The notes beneath the pieces are model-generated. The model searched no databases, was not told the origin of the DNA, and worked only from the letters and a program-made list of their open reading frames with translations. A stretch of 23,834 nucleotides of DNA, taken from positions 1 to 23,834 of IMG/VR virus record IMGVR_UViG_3300042477_000155; one strand, written 5' to 3'. A program made the translations under genes and the position numbers. Shown here piece after piece: positions 6,230 through 15,054 of the stretch; the first letter of the stretch is position 1; every line of letters starts with the position of its first letter. Source of the stretch: a virus.

Positions 6230-6339
6230 AGCATGAATCGCTTGCCGTGCTTGCCCTTCACCCACCAGCCAAGGACGAACCCGGCAACAACACAGAGCGC
6301 GGACCACCACATCGTTCCGAGAGCATCAGCGAGGAGCAT
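6226..6339 (-). CDS. 37-residue single-span membrane protein
   Basis: The protein has an N-terminal MLLADALGTM, one hydrophobic segment rich in Trp (about residues 10-27, WWSALCVVAGFVLGWWV) and a basic tail KGKHGKRFML, so the C-terminus is probably cytoplasmic. AAGGA lies 6 bases before the ATG. It overlaps the end of the lipobox protein by 14 bases and the next gene by 4. Being tiny, single-span and in the lysis-like group, it is a candidate holin/antiholin accessory, but it has no diagnostic feature. Confidence 0.7.
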   Translation of the reverse strand: MLLADALGTMWWSALCVVAGFVLGWWVKGKHGKRFML

Positions 6340-6841
6340 TCTTCTTCCTTTGTTGGGCCTTGCGAAACGCCGCGTCGAACTCCGGGTCACTACGGAGAGC
6401 GGCCACCATCTCCCGATCCCCTTCGGGTCGGTCGGGATCAAGCATATCAACCGCCAGTTCTGCCTGTGCTACTTTGCGACGGGGCAACCACCCCACGGCC
6501 ACCCGGATAAATTGACCAATTCCGCTGAACCACAAAAACACCACGATGGCGATGACGAGCGCGGCCCCGGCCACCCACGCAATCGCCTGCCCCCACCACG
6601 GCGTGACGTTCTGCGTTCCCGGCAGGTAGCCGTGAATCTGCGCCGCCAGCAGGTCAATTCGCTCCGCAGCCTGCACCACCACATCGTCGCCTGTCTCTTT
6701 GCCGTGCAGGAGGAGCATCCGGGCCTCCATGCGTATCTCGTTCGCGCTGCCCGCGATGTTCTGCGTAGCCCCGCATCCGGCGCAACAACTAACGGCGGCG
6801 GTCCACATCCAGTTGGCGTTCAATCTTGTCAAGCCGCGCAT
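6326..6841 (-). CDS. Lipobox plus membrane-span protein, candidate unimolecular spanin
   Basis: This is a 171-residue protein. The N-terminus MRGLTRLNANWMWTAAVS leads into Cys19, Cys20, Ala, Gly, Cys23; AVSC or CAGC could serve as a lipobox, though neither has the usual Leu at -3. Residues 30-75 are helical and polar. A strong hydrophobic segment spans about 86-106 (AIAWVAGAALVIAIVVFLWF), followed by a basic-then-acidic tail of about 60 residues. Lipid anchor at one end and membrane span later is the plan of a u-spanin, which fuses inner and outer membranes at lysis. The long tail is atypical. The start at 6841 is preferred over Met12 because AGGAG lies 7 bases upstream. Confidence 0.7.
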   Translation of the reverse strand: MRGLTRLNANWMWTAAVSCCAGCGATQNIAGSANEIRMEARMLLLHGKETGDDVVVQAAERIDLLAAQIHGYLPGTQNVTPWWGQAIAWVAGAALVIAIVVFLWFSGIGQFIRVAVGWLPRRKVAQAELAVDMLDPDRPEGDREMVAALRSDPEFDAAFRKAQQRKKNAPR

Positions 6842-6995
6842 TGATGCTCTCCTGTTGGGTCACCAATCGCATCAGCAAGCGGTCATGGTGCAAGAACGCT
6901 CCAATCACACCACCGCTTACGGTCACGACAACGGCAATGATTGCAACCCAATCGCGCACGGACAGTTTTACGATGTTGTTCCGCTCTAAAGTCAT
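6789..6995 (-). CDS. Small membrane protein with coiled-coil tail, candidate holin
   Basis: This is a 68-residue protein. A hydrophobic stretch at about 15-35 (DWVAIIAVVVTVSGGVIGAF) is followed by a charged helix with heptad spacing (LLMRLVTQQESINARLDKIE). The plan of one membrane segment plus a short coiled coil occurs in phage holins of the XhlA-like kind and in inner-membrane spanin subunits. It begins 4 bases after the second tailspike gene and has no clear ribosome site, so it is likely coupled to it. It overlaps the lipobox gene by 53 bases in another frame. Holin is the best guess from position and topology. Confidence 0.75.
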   Translation of the reverse strand: MTLERNNIVKLSVRDWVAIIAVVVTVSGGVIGAFLHHDRLLMRLVTQQESINARLDKIERQLDVDRRR

Positions 6996-6999
6996 GTTG

Positions 7000-8742
7000 T
7001 CAGACCAATGGAGGCACTACCGAGTTTGAATGCCAATGCCCATTATTGTTGATCGCCAACTTCCAATGTTCGTGTCCCAAGTTCTCTGACTTCATCAACA
7101 TGAAGTGTGCCCGAAAACTATTGCTTGAGTCAAGTTCTTCGCCAATGATGAACAACCCCCCATCGGCATCTGCCCCGGCCTTCCGACGAATCTGATTGGT
7201 GATCCGACTACCAATTCCGCCCGTGGTAAGATAGAAATTGTTGACAAGCACCTTATGCGAAGTGTGATAGTGAATCAGGGTCGTAGTGGGTGAAGTGCCG
7301 CCGAACCCACCGAACTCCATGCTGTTGATCGTGATGTTCACGGCGTTGTCAATGTCAAGCGCGTGAGTCGATGGCCCGCTTGGATGCGAGATGGCCGTGG
7401 CTGGCCCAACCAAGAACGGGGAGTTGAACGTAATGCTCCGACACAATTCAGGCAATGCACGATTGCCAAGTTGAATGGGCAGCACCACGTTCTCAAAATA
7501 CGGGGAGTTGATCGTCCATCCGCCGTAATCAACCCCGTAGAGAGCCATACCAACTACGCCGCCTTGACAACACACGTTGGACAACGTCGAGCCAGTTCCC
7601 GAAATCGGAGCAACCGGGTTGTACGGGCTGACGCTGCCCGCATTCGTTTTCTGCGACAGGAAATTGAAGTTGCAGAAGTTTGACGTATAGAGCGTGTCCA
7701 AGTGGTTGGCATTGAAATCCCGCGCCGCCCAAAAACACGCGTTGCTGATGGTGGACCCCTCGGTGGACAGCCGATGGAACGTGCAGCCGAACGATCCATC
7801 CACGACGAACCCGTTAGTGCACGTTGCGTTGCGAACGTTCACGTTGGACATGCCGCCAAAAATTGCGCACGACCATACGACGGCATGATTGAACGTGCCT
7901 GAAATCGTCACATCTTTGAGGAACTGATACGACCGGAACGTGCCCGTAAACGCGCCAACAAACGTCGTGACAACCGCGCCTGTCACGGAATCCGCTTGAA
8001 TGATCGTTCCCGCGCCGCTGCCGCGAAGCGTCTTTCCGTTCGGAATCTCAATCGTTGATGTGACCCGATAGGTTCCTTCCGGCAGATACACGGTCTTGGC
8101 GTTGCTTGCCAACGCAAGCGCAATGGCCGCGCCGTCGTTGGCAACACCATCTCCCACAGCCCCGAAGTTCTTGACGCTGGCGACATCATCAAGGCGGCTT
8201 GCCACCGTTCGCGTCACGGCTCCGCTTCCCGTAGATGTGTAATTCACCAACGAGGCATCGGATACAAGACTTGCAACAGGAACGTGATCCCATTGAGAAC
8301 CGTTGAACTGCCACACATCTCCGACCGCAGGAAGGGACGAATTGATTGGTTGAGTTGCAAATAATCCGGCGTTCGCCGTGATGGTGTTGGCCGGAACGTG
8401 CGACCATTGCAACCCCGTAAATTGCCAAACATCCCCGATGCTTGGCGTAGCCGTGTCGATGTTGGACGAAGCCAACCTTGACACGGTTGGGTTCGGATAG
8501 GTTCCCGACAGATCGCCCGCCGCCGATCCTGATGGGTTTCTTGCGTTTGACAAGCGCACATCCGTTGCGCCGACGAGTTGCGTGGCCGATCCGCCTCCGC
8601 TCGGAGCAATATCCGCAGCGATGGTTCCAGCCTGCGTGATAGTGCCGCCCGTCAGCCCTGTGCCTGCCGTAATGCTGGTGACGGTGCCCGACGCAAGGGT
8701 TACGCCAATGTTGTTCGTCGTGACGATGACCTCTGCGCTCAT
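7000..8742 (-). CDS. Tailspike/tail fibre 2 with Pectate_lyase_3-type beta-helix
   Basis: This is a 580-residue protein. Residues 1-90 are about 78 percent identical to the first tailspike and probably anchor it to the tail. Residues 98-116 and 136-154 are two copies of a 38-residue-spaced repeat (GDVWQFxGxQWxHVP). Residues 189-215 carry SVKNFGAVGDGVANDGAAI, the N-terminal signature of Pectate_lyase_3 beta-helices, followed by many short Asn/Val/Phe strands typical of a right-handed helix. It would recognise or degrade a surface glycan. AAGGA lies 5 bases before the ATG. The gene is AT-richer than the capsid genes, consistent with exchange of receptor-binding genes between phages. Confidence 0.9.
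   Translation of the reverse strand: MSAEVIVTTNNIGVTLASGTVTSITAGTGLTGGTITQAGTIAADIAPSGGGSATQLVGATDVRLSNARNPSGSAAGDLSGTYPNPTVSRLASSNIDTATPSIGDVWQFTGLQWSHVPANTITANAGLFATQPINSSLPAVGDVWQFNGSQWDHVPVASLVSDASLVNYTSTGSGAVTRTVASRLDDVASVKNFGAVGDGVANDGAAIALALASNAKTVYLPEGTYRVTSTIEIPNGKTLRGSGAGTIIQADSVTGAVVTTFVGAFTGTFRSYQFLKDVTISGTFNHAVVWSCAIFGGMSNVNVRNATCTNGFVVDGSFGCTFHRLSTEGSTISNACFWAARDFNANHLDTLYTSNFCNFNFLSQKTNAGSVSPYNPVAPISGTGSTLSNVCCQGGVVGMALYGVDYGGWTINSPYFENVVLPIQLGNRALPELCRSITFNSPFLVGPATAISHPSGPSTHALDIDNAVNITINSMEFGGFGGTSPTTTLIHYHTSHKVLVNNFYLTTGGIGSRITNQIRRKAGADADGGLFIIGEELDSSNSFRAHFMLMKSENLGHEHWKLAINNNGHWHSNSVVPPLV
8173..8742 (-). repeat. Paralogous tailspike N-terminal module, copy 2
   Basis: Codons 1-190 of the second tailspike align without gaps to codons 1-190 of the first (10482-11051). 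Both contain two internal 38-residue units. The bodies after the GDG motif are unrelated by eye. Confidence 0.8.
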
Positions 8743-8819
8743 TCTGTTCCTTTGTGCGATGGACGCATATTGTCTACTCGCTTTACTTCCGAACTACCCA
8801 CGTTTCCCTTGTCAAAATG

Positions 8820-11051
8820 TCAGACGGACGTTGTCTCCACATAGACAGTTCCGGCGGCAGCGGTGTTGATATTGTCTTGCCAAATGCGCACATAGACGCC
8901 GTCGGCGGTAAAGGTGCCGGACGGAACCACGATTTCGCTCACAAACGGCACGGTCGGAATCGGGGCATTGATCGTTATGGTTGTTCCGATTTGGGTAGTC
9001 AGCCCAACGTCTGCAAAAGCGTCGATCCTCACTTGCGTGGTGCCGACAAGAAAGCCCGTAAATACGATTCGGATTTTGTCCACCAACACTCGTTGCCCAA
9101 ATACCGAAACAGCGTGCGTTGTTGCTCCGTTTGGGAAAACCCCCGACCCGCTGCACAACAAACCGTTGTCGTTCTTGGAATTGATGTTTTTGACATCGCG
9201 CCCGCTGGCTGACGATGCTAGATTGTTGATCGTTCCGGGTCCACGCAAGCAGATATTCGGGACATCCCTGCAACTCTCAAACGTAACGGGGATGTGCTGT
9301 GTATACGCGTTGCCCGTATTACCGATCCTTGTAATCGTTGTGCTCGGAGCACCCGCAAGGTTCCTGAACCGCACCCACGCGGCAGAAAAATTCGACAATC
9401 CAAGTTCGGCCTTTGTGCGGATTTTGCAATCCGTCCAAAGCCCCCCGTCGCAATCCAGCGTCATCAACCCGCCTTGCAAATCAAATTGGAACACCGAAGG
9501 ATCGGGACTGCCACCCGCGATGCCTGATTGCCGAAACTGAATATGAACTTCGTTGTTTGCAGACACCGTTGGAGCATCTTCGACCACCACGATTTGGGTC
9601 GTTCCTCCAGTTGGCTGCGGCCAAAACTCAAACTTGGTGTTTTCGACGTTGTATTGCGAGTTCGTGCCCACCAACGTCGCGTCATAGGCCAAATACAGGA
9701 ATACGCCTTTTTGAACAAGGTCGCAATTTGAAATGCGCGTCCATCCACATCCCGAGATGTCAAATACTCGCGTGATGTCTCCGTACATGGTGCAGCCGTT
9801 GAACTCGTTGATGATGGCTTGCGAGTTCCGCGCATAGAACAGCGTCGTACATTCCTCAAACCAACAGTTGTTGAACCGGAAGGTGTCGTTGTTGATGACC
9901 CCAAGGATGTTGAACACCCGATGAAAATTGCGGGTCCAGCAATTTTCCATCAAAAACAACTTTCCGCCGTTGTTGGGATCAAGATTGAATCCGTTGCTCG
10001 TCCACGCGCCTCTCGGAGATGCCGTGTTGTTCACAAATCCCATGTCGCGGAAGGACACGCAGATATGAGGCCCAAAATTGACCATATTGCCCGTGTCGGG
10101 CGTGTACGAAATCACGCTTGCAAATGGCCCATCGCCGTAGAACATCAAGGAAATTGCTGACGCAGTCCCGGTTCCAACACCACTAGAACAAAGCACAGAC
10201 TCGTTCGTTACATACACACCACGCGGAACGTAAATGCGGCCGAGTCCCCATCCTGTGAGAGATGGTCCGCCTGCCGACGGGGGATTTATTCGCGCGCTGC
10301 TGTACGTCAATATGGCTTTGTTTATGGCGGCAAGATCAGCCGAATACGCCCCGCTTGTGACAAACGGATAATCCACCTGAACCGCTGCCAAGTTTGCATA
10401 GCCGCGATACTGCGGCGATGCAGGCGTATACCACTCCGAAACAGTGTGCAGCGTGCCGTCCCCAATCGCTCCGAAATCTTTGATGCTCAAGACTTCGCTG
10501 AACTTTGCTTGCGCCGTGCGTGTTGCTGCGCCGTTTGTCGGATAGGCGTACGCAATCAGAGTTGCGTTAGTCGGGATTTGGCTTGGCGGAACATGCTCCC
10601 ATTGCGTTCCCGAATACGCCAAAATGTCCCCTGCGCTCGGCGCAGAAACATCCAAGGCAACGCCTGCCAATGATGTCGCGTTGGCTGCAAGGGTGTTTTG
10701 CGCGACATGATTCCATTGACTTCCCGAATACACCCATACGTCCCCGGTCACGGGACTGCTTGTGTCTACGGGCTGCGTTGCAATTCGTTCCACGGTTGGC
10801 GTTGGGTACGACCCCGACAAATCGCCTGCAGCGGCTCCCGAAGGAGTCCTTGCGTTTGACAACCGCAAATCCGTGGCACCAACAAGTTGCGTGGCTGTTC
10901 CGCCGCCGTTTGGCGCAAAATCCGCCGCAATCGTTCCGGCTTGTGTGATTGTTCCGCCCGTCAGTCCTGCGCCTGCAGTGATGCTGTTGACGGTTCCTGT
11001 CGCAATCGTGATTCCGATGCTATTGATCGAAACGGTGATTTCCGCACTCAT
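8820..11051 (-). CDS. Tailspike/tail fibre 1 with Pectate_lyase_3-type beta-helix
   Basis: This is a 743-residue protein. Residues 1-90 form the anchor module shared with tailspike 2; 98-116 and 136-154 are a repeat pair (GDVWVYSGSQWNHV and GDILAYSGTQWEHV). Residues 189-250 hold SIKDFGAIGDGTLHTVSEW, then YRGYANLAAVQVDYPFVTSG and a D-x-AAINKAI helix: the variant Pectate_lyase_3 entry in which an insert separates GDG from the acidic helix. A beta-helix of about 400 residues follows, and the last 90 residues look like a separate beta-sandwich. The ATG at 11051 overlaps the previous stop (ATGA), with AAAGG 7 bases upstream. It probably binds or cleaves host polysaccharide. Confidence 0.9.
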   Translation of the reverse strand: MSAEITVSINSIGITIATGTVNSITAGAGLTGGTITQAGTIAADFAPNGGGTATQLVGATDLRLSNARTPSGAAAGDLSGSYPTPTVERIATQPVDTSSPVTGDVWVYSGSQWNHVAQNTLAANATSLAGVALDVSAPSAGDILAYSGTQWEHVPPSQIPTNATLIAYAYPTNGAATRTAQAKFSEVLSIKDFGAIGDGTLHTVSEWYTPASPQYRGYANLAAVQVDYPFVTSGAYSADLAAINKAILTYSSARINPPSAGGPSLTGWGLGRIYVPRGVYVTNESVLCSSGVGTGTASAISLMFYGDGPFASVISYTPDTGNMVNFGPHICVSFRDMGFVNNTASPRGAWTSNGFNLDPNNGGKLFLMENCWTRNFHRVFNILGVINNDTFRFNNCWFEECTTLFYARNSQAIINEFNGCTMYGDITRVFDISGCGWTRISNCDLVQKGVFLYLAYDATLVGTNSQYNVENTKFEFWPQPTGGTTQIVVVEDAPTVSANNEVHIQFRQSGIAGGSPDPSVFQFDLQGGLMTLDCDGGLWTDCKIRTKAELGLSNFSAAWVRFRNLAGAPSTTITRIGNTGNAYTQHIPVTFESCRDVPNICLRGPGTINNLASSASGRDVKNINSKNDNGLLCSGSGVFPNGATTHAVSVFGQRVLVDKIRIVFTGFLVGTTQVRIDAFADVGLTTQIGTTITINAPIPTVPFVSEIVVPSGTFTADGVYVRIWQDNINTAAAGTVYVETTSV
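10482..11051 (-). repeat. Paralogous tailspike N-terminal module, copy 1
   Basis: This is the counterpart of 8173-8742. In the first 90 residues I count 20 differences, so about 78 percent identity; the DNA also aligns visibly. Confidence 0.8.
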
Positions 11052-11386
11052 GCGCCAACCTTTGGGTTGACCTGTGCCTGCCCGTTCTCGTAGTACCGTC
11101 GCACAATCCCGCCTGCCCATTCAACCTCAAAATCGAATCGGCAATTGCCCGTCGGGAAGGTCGCGGTGGTCGCCGCCGGAACCACCAACTTCTTGATTCC
11201 TGTCGTGGGCGGGACAATATCCACGATCATTCCATTGGTAATGGTCGCGTCCAAAAACGGAACCGCGTTTGGTTGCGCAACTCGCACACGCCAGTTCGTT
11301 GCTGTTGCAATATCGGTTATTCCCGACAAAGCAATCTGCTGCTCGTAGGTCGCGCCCTTCAGAAAGAGAATCTGCCACTTGTCCAT
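11048..11386 (-). CDS. Small tail-tip connector or fibre-adaptor protein
   Basis: This 112-residue protein begins MDKWQILFLKGATYEQQI and is predicted mostly beta, with alternating polar and hydrophobic residues (ATNWRVRVAQ, RFDFEVEWAGGIVRRYYEN). Proteins of this size and style often lie just before the fibre gene and form the baseplate site on which fibres dock, like the N-terminal part of BppU-type proteins. GGAGG lies 4 bases before the ATG, and the stop overlaps the tailspike start by 4 bases. The assignment is by position and secondary-structure pattern only. Confidence 0.7.
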   Translation of the reverse strand: MDKWQILFLKGATYEQQIALSGITDIATATNWRVRVAQPNAVPFLDATITNGMIVDIVPPTTGIKKLVVPAATTATFPTGNCRFDFEVEWAGGIVRRYYENGQAQVNPKVGA

Positions 11387-11398
11387 GTTGCCTCCGTG

Positions 11399-13225
11399 TT
11401 AGACCCCGCCCTGTCCGCCTTCTTCCGTGCATTCAACACGAACGGCGTTTGCCATGACAAACCAATATTGCGGAACCGGGACCGTTTGCGTGGACCCGTT
11501 GCTAATAGCCGGAAATTGCTCCACCATCATCACCAAAGTGTTGGGTGGAATTGGCAAGGGAGTAATGGTGGCATTCGGATAATCCGTTTGCGCAATGCCC
11601 GGGGCAATCACTCCCGTCTGTGGGTTGTTTGAATCCTCAATGACGTTGCGTGCCGTTCCGGTCCTGTTGAACGGGGTGAGTGGAACGCTCATGGGACAAG
11701 TGATGTTCGGACTCGGCTCACGTTCTGAAAACGTGTACGACCACTTCCATCCTGAACAGATTGGGCTATTGCCAGTAATGAGAGCAAGGAACACACGCGT
11801 GTTCGGCGGGGCCGTGTCCGTCATGGTCGCGCCTGACCACAGGCGACGAACGTGGCTCATGCCCTTGGACAGCGTGATGTCCTTTGGGTCGCACGGCAGC
11901 ATCCCATCCGGCCCGAGCAGCCAATCAGACGAATCGCACTCCGTGACCGTCACGGGAACGATCTCACCTCGCCTGCGGGCCAACGAGTACCGAACCATCG
12001 TGCACCGGAACGACCCAAGCGGCACCGCAACCCATCCGGCCCACCCAATCTTCCCCGGCATGACCGATGCACGAACCGCCATCAGACCCGCCACCTGCGC
12101 GTTGTACGCCGCGTAATTCCAAGACGGTGCCGTAGAGCCGAGGATGGACGATGCGGGGCTACCGGGATTCAGGCCCGGGGTGCTGCTAGCGACAAGCGGG
12201 CGAGGCTCCTTCGTCAGCCGCGTACCGTTGGTGCCGCGAGTTCTTCCGGTCGTGATGGCGTTCTGCCACCCAAACTCCTTTTCCGACGCGAACATCAGCG
12301 TGGTCGTGTCGGTGTCCGTGTTGTTGTAACGAGTCTTGCCCTCAACAGTCCGATACGGATACGACACCGTTACGGAGGCTGGCAGCGCATTGACTTGATA
12401 AGCGTCCAGCCCATACCACAGGTTTGCAAGCGGCTCCGTCACCGTGAAAGCGTTGGACGGTGCCGAGGCACCGCCGACGTAGGCCACCTTGTTGGTGGTC
12501 ATCCATGAATTCAGTTCGGAGGCATCGCCGCCAACGTCCGTCAGGATCAGCGGGTGCGTAGAACCCATGTCCCGCTGCCACACGAACCCCGTGCCCGCCG
12601 CAAGCAAATCCATCGCCATGCCGACGCTGCATTCCGGCGTGAACAGGTGGTCTGCAACGCGGTTCAGCAACGACGAATCGGGGTTGTACGAACCCACGGA
12701 TATACCGTTGACCGTGTTCGTCAGGGAACCCACAAGCGCATTCATCAGAGCAAGCGGCGTTGCGGCGTTTGCAGAAGCAACCGTCGTGTTCCACCGACCG
12801 TCCGCGCTAAACAACGGGCCTCGCAGCGGGTTCGCTGACAAGGCATTCAACTGCGTCTGCGCCCAAAACCACCGTTCGCAGACCGCCTCAACCAATGCCA
12901 CGCCCGCCCCGTTTGCGACCATGAACACGGGCTTCGGCGGCAGCAAGTAGAACGTCCCCTGCATCAACGATGCCGCGTCGGTTCCCCAATGAAACGATGC
13001 GGACGGCACCTGCCCGACGACTTGGCTTCCGTACAACGTCGCAAGTTTGTCTTGCGCAATCAACACCCTGATGCGCGTCCATCGTGTCGCTCCCGATGGC
13101 ACCTCAACGCTGAACAAGTCCGATTCCGACAGCCCCATCGTCGAGGCAAGGTCAAGCAGATCGCCGTCCGGCACAAGGGCCGGAATCTTCACCGATCCAC
13201 TCGTCTGAAAGTACGCCGTAATCAT
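11399..13225 (-). CDS. Tail-tip/baseplate structural protein candidate (608 residues)
   Basis: The protein starts MITAYFQTSGSVKIPALVPD. The open frame extends about 130 codons further upstream, but that part lies over the previous gene, and the ATG at 13225 forms an ATGA overlap with its stop. The protein is mixed alpha/beta with many short strands; segments such as ATRWTRIRVLIAQDK and MRDMGSTHPLILTDVGG-like stretches recall domain I of baseplate hub proteins, but I cannot confirm a family. A central region has Thr/Asp-rich YNNTDTDTTTL. It lies between another large tail protein and the fibre connector, which fits a tail-tip hub. The function is inferred from gene order. Confidence 0.75.
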   Translation of the reverse strand: MITAYFQTSGSVKIPALVPDGDLLDLASTMGLSESDLFSVEVPSGATRWTRIRVLIAQDKLATLYGSQVVGQVPSASFHWGTDAASLMQGTFYLLPPKPVFMVANGAGVALVEAVCERWFWAQTQLNALSANPLRGPLFSADGRWNTTVASANAATPLALMNALVGSLTNTVNGISVGSYNPDSSLLNRVADHLFTPECSVGMAMDLLAAGTGFVWQRDMGSTHPLILTDVGGDASELNSWMTTNKVAYVGGASAPSNAFTVTEPLANLWYGLDAYQVNALPASVTVSYPYRTVEGKTRYNNTDTDTTTLMFASEKEFGWQNAITTGRTRGTNGTRLTKEPRPLVASSTPGLNPGSPASSILGSTAPSWNYAAYNAQVAGLMAVRASVMPGKIGWAGWVAVPLGSFRCTMVRYSLARRRGEIVPVTVTECDSSDWLLGPDGMLPCDPKDITLSKGMSHVRRLWSGATMTDTAPPNTRVFLALITGNSPICSGWKWSYTFSEREPSPNITCPMSVPLTPFNRTGTARNVIEDSNNPQTGVIAPGIAQTDYPNATITPLPIPPNTLVMMVEQFPAISNGSTQTVPVPQYWFVMANAVRVECTEEGGQGGV

Positions 13226-15054
13226 GTCACGAAGGTCGCGGTAGTCACGACGTACTGCTGGCGCGCATCCGCCGCCGCCGCAAGGGTCGTGGAGTTCGGG
13301 CTGTCCGAGTTGGCGGTGGTCGTTAGCGACACAGGAGGCAGAAGCCCGTTGTTCGGGGTTCCCCAACGGCGCATCTGCGCCCCGCTCGGGGATGTGAAGG
13401 TGGCGAAACCAACGGTCGTGTTTAAGCCTGTGTCGTAGACGGCATATGCACGCTCGTAGATTCCGCTGAACATTCTGTTGCCCTGCGCGTCGTACTTTCC
13501 GTGAGACACCCGCCAATCCTCTGACAGCAGTACGGCCTGTGCAGGAAGCGGTCGCTGATACCGCGCCGGGGCTTGGTTCATTCGGGCAACCTCCGTGAAC
13601 TCCGTAATCACGGCGCATGGCTTCCGCGTCTGAATGATGAGGTCGGGCTGATCGACGTACATCGGGGACAGCCGCACGATGCCCGGGTCCACCGTGGTCT
13701 TGGTGTGTCCGTGCGTATGCGGAACCATCGTGGTGGCCCCGTTGACCTCCGCAGGCTGCGTCTGCGCCAAGTTGAATGCACCGCCGATGTCCGTGTTCAT
13801 CAGGCTCACGCCTTGGGCGTTGCTGATGACCGCGATGCTGATGGTCCCGAACGTGTTGGCGTTCGCAATGTCAAACAAGGAAGCACGCGGCATGGTTCCG
13901 CCGACGTTGCTCATGCTGTCGATGATGTTGTTGATGAAGTACGGAACCATGCCGTACTGCTTGTCCACGCCGCTGACGGGCATGATCGGCCCATAAGCCG
14001 ATGCTTCGCGTGTTTCCGTTCGGGTGATCGTGAACTCGTTGCCGACCATGTACGCAAGGCTCAATAGGTTCGCGGAGGCATCGCTTGCCTTCGGGATGAC
14101 CTGCGCATCCAACTCAAACCGGATTGCGTAGCCGCTCAACAGGTTCTTTTCGACCACCCGCATCCGCGTGATGATCGTCCGCTGGTACGTCAGGTCGATG
14201 CGCGTCTTTGCCAACTGAACGGCGGCTTGCACCAACTTGCGGTTGCCCGTCGTTCCGGTGATCGCCTTCAAGCCTTGATCCCCCTCAAGGTCGCAGGAGA
14301 ACTGCACGGTCGCCATCGCAGCGGAATCAAGATTGCGCTCGTACGCGCATTCCATGTCACCGACGCGCACGCCGTCCGGCAGGTCGTGCGTGTTCCACTT
14401 GTCCACGAAGGAGTACGTCAGCATCGTGCCGAGTTCGTCGGTTGCAAACTCCTGCGACTCCCTGCGCCACCCCGGACCCGGCACGGGCGGGATGATCGCG
14501 TTCCTGAACAGGTCTACCCACGGTGCCCTTCCGGTCCAACTTGTATTACTCGCCGCGACAGTCAGGTTGTTGCCGCTCGTTGCCCTGTTGATGTGCAGCG
14601 TGCCGTTGACCGTGCGCGTGGTCTTGCCCGCCGCATCCAGCGACATCCGCTGCGTCCAACGATGCGCCGTCACGGTTTGGTTTCCGTTGAAGGCAACGTG
14701 GTTTTCGATTTCAAACCGCATGAATGCGGTCTGCGTCCCCGAAATCTCGGTCGTTTCAATCTTGGCGATGGGCCACCCACGGACATCCGAGCCCGCGTTC
14801 AGCAAGACTTGTCCGTTCACCGTGACGATGGCGGAACTGACGCGCCCGCTTCCGCCCGTCAGCGCGGCCAAGAACGAAGCATAGTTCGTCTGCCCCGTGT
14901 CGATGATCGCGGTCCCGCGAACCGTACGCTTCTGCTCCGTGACGATCTGCGTGCCCTCCGCGAACACGGGGTCGCAGTTGTACGCATCCACGTTGACGGC
15001 GTTGAAAGTGACCGAGTTACCGACGTTGAGCGTGATGGTCAGCGTGCTTGGCAT
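13222..15054 (-). CDS. Large tail structural protein candidate (610 residues)
   Basis: The protein starts MPSTLTITLNVGNSVTFNAV with a very strong AGGAGG 5 bases before the ATG, which shares one base with the tape-measure stop (TGATG). It is beta-rich, with many Asn/Thr/Val strands and no membrane segment. The region around residues 190-260 holds a PVPGPGW turn and an FVDKWNTHDLPDGV stretch. The end (about 560-610) is Ser/Thr-rich and flexible. The position immediately after the tape measure is that of distal-tail or baseplate proteins in siphoviruses. No family is recognised. The strong ribosome site suggests high copy number. Confidence 0.75.
   Translation of the reverse strand: MPSTLTITLNVGNSVTFNAVNVDAYNCDPVFAEGTQIVTEQKRTVRGTAIIDTGQTNYASFLAALTGGSGRVSSAIVTVNGQVLLNAGSDVRGWPIAKIETTEISGTQTAFMRFEIENHVAFNGNQTVTAHRWTQRMSLDAAGKTTRTVNGTLHINRATSGNNLTVAASNTSWTGRAPWVDLFRNAIIPPVPGPGWRRESQEFATDELGTMLTYSFVDKWNTHDLPDGVRVGDMECAYERNLDSAAMATVQFSCDLEGDQGLKAITGTTGNRKLVQAAVQLAKTRIDLTYQRTIITRMRVVEKNLLSGYAIRFELDAQVIPKASDASANLLSLAYMVGNEFTITRTETREASAYGPIMPVSGVDKQYGMVPYFINNIIDSMSNVGGTMPRASLFDIANANTFGTISIAVISNAQGVSLMNTDIGGAFNLAQTQPAEVNGATTMVPHTHGHTKTTVDPGIVRLSPMYVDQPDLIIQTRKPCAVITEFTEVARMNQAPARYQRPLPAQAVLLSEDWRVSHGKYDAQGNRMFSGIYERAYAVYDTGLNTTVGFATFTSPSGAQMRRWGTPNNGLLPPVSLTTTANSDSPNSTTLAAAADARQQYVVTTATFVT

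Noticed and set aside
5390-6844. Long plus-strand open frame opposite the cysteine-rich gene
   Set aside because: It is antisense to several well-supported genes, rich in Arg and without recognisable domains; GC-rich DNA gives such frames by chance.
8743-8819. Promoter between the two tailspike genes
   Set aside because: A perfect TTGACA lies at 8810-8815 on the minus strand, but no acceptable -10 box stands 16-18 bases away.
7000-11051. Diversity-generating retroelement acting on the tailspikes
   Set aside because: No reverse transcriptase gene or template repeat is visible; the similarity is confined to the conserved N-terminal anchors.
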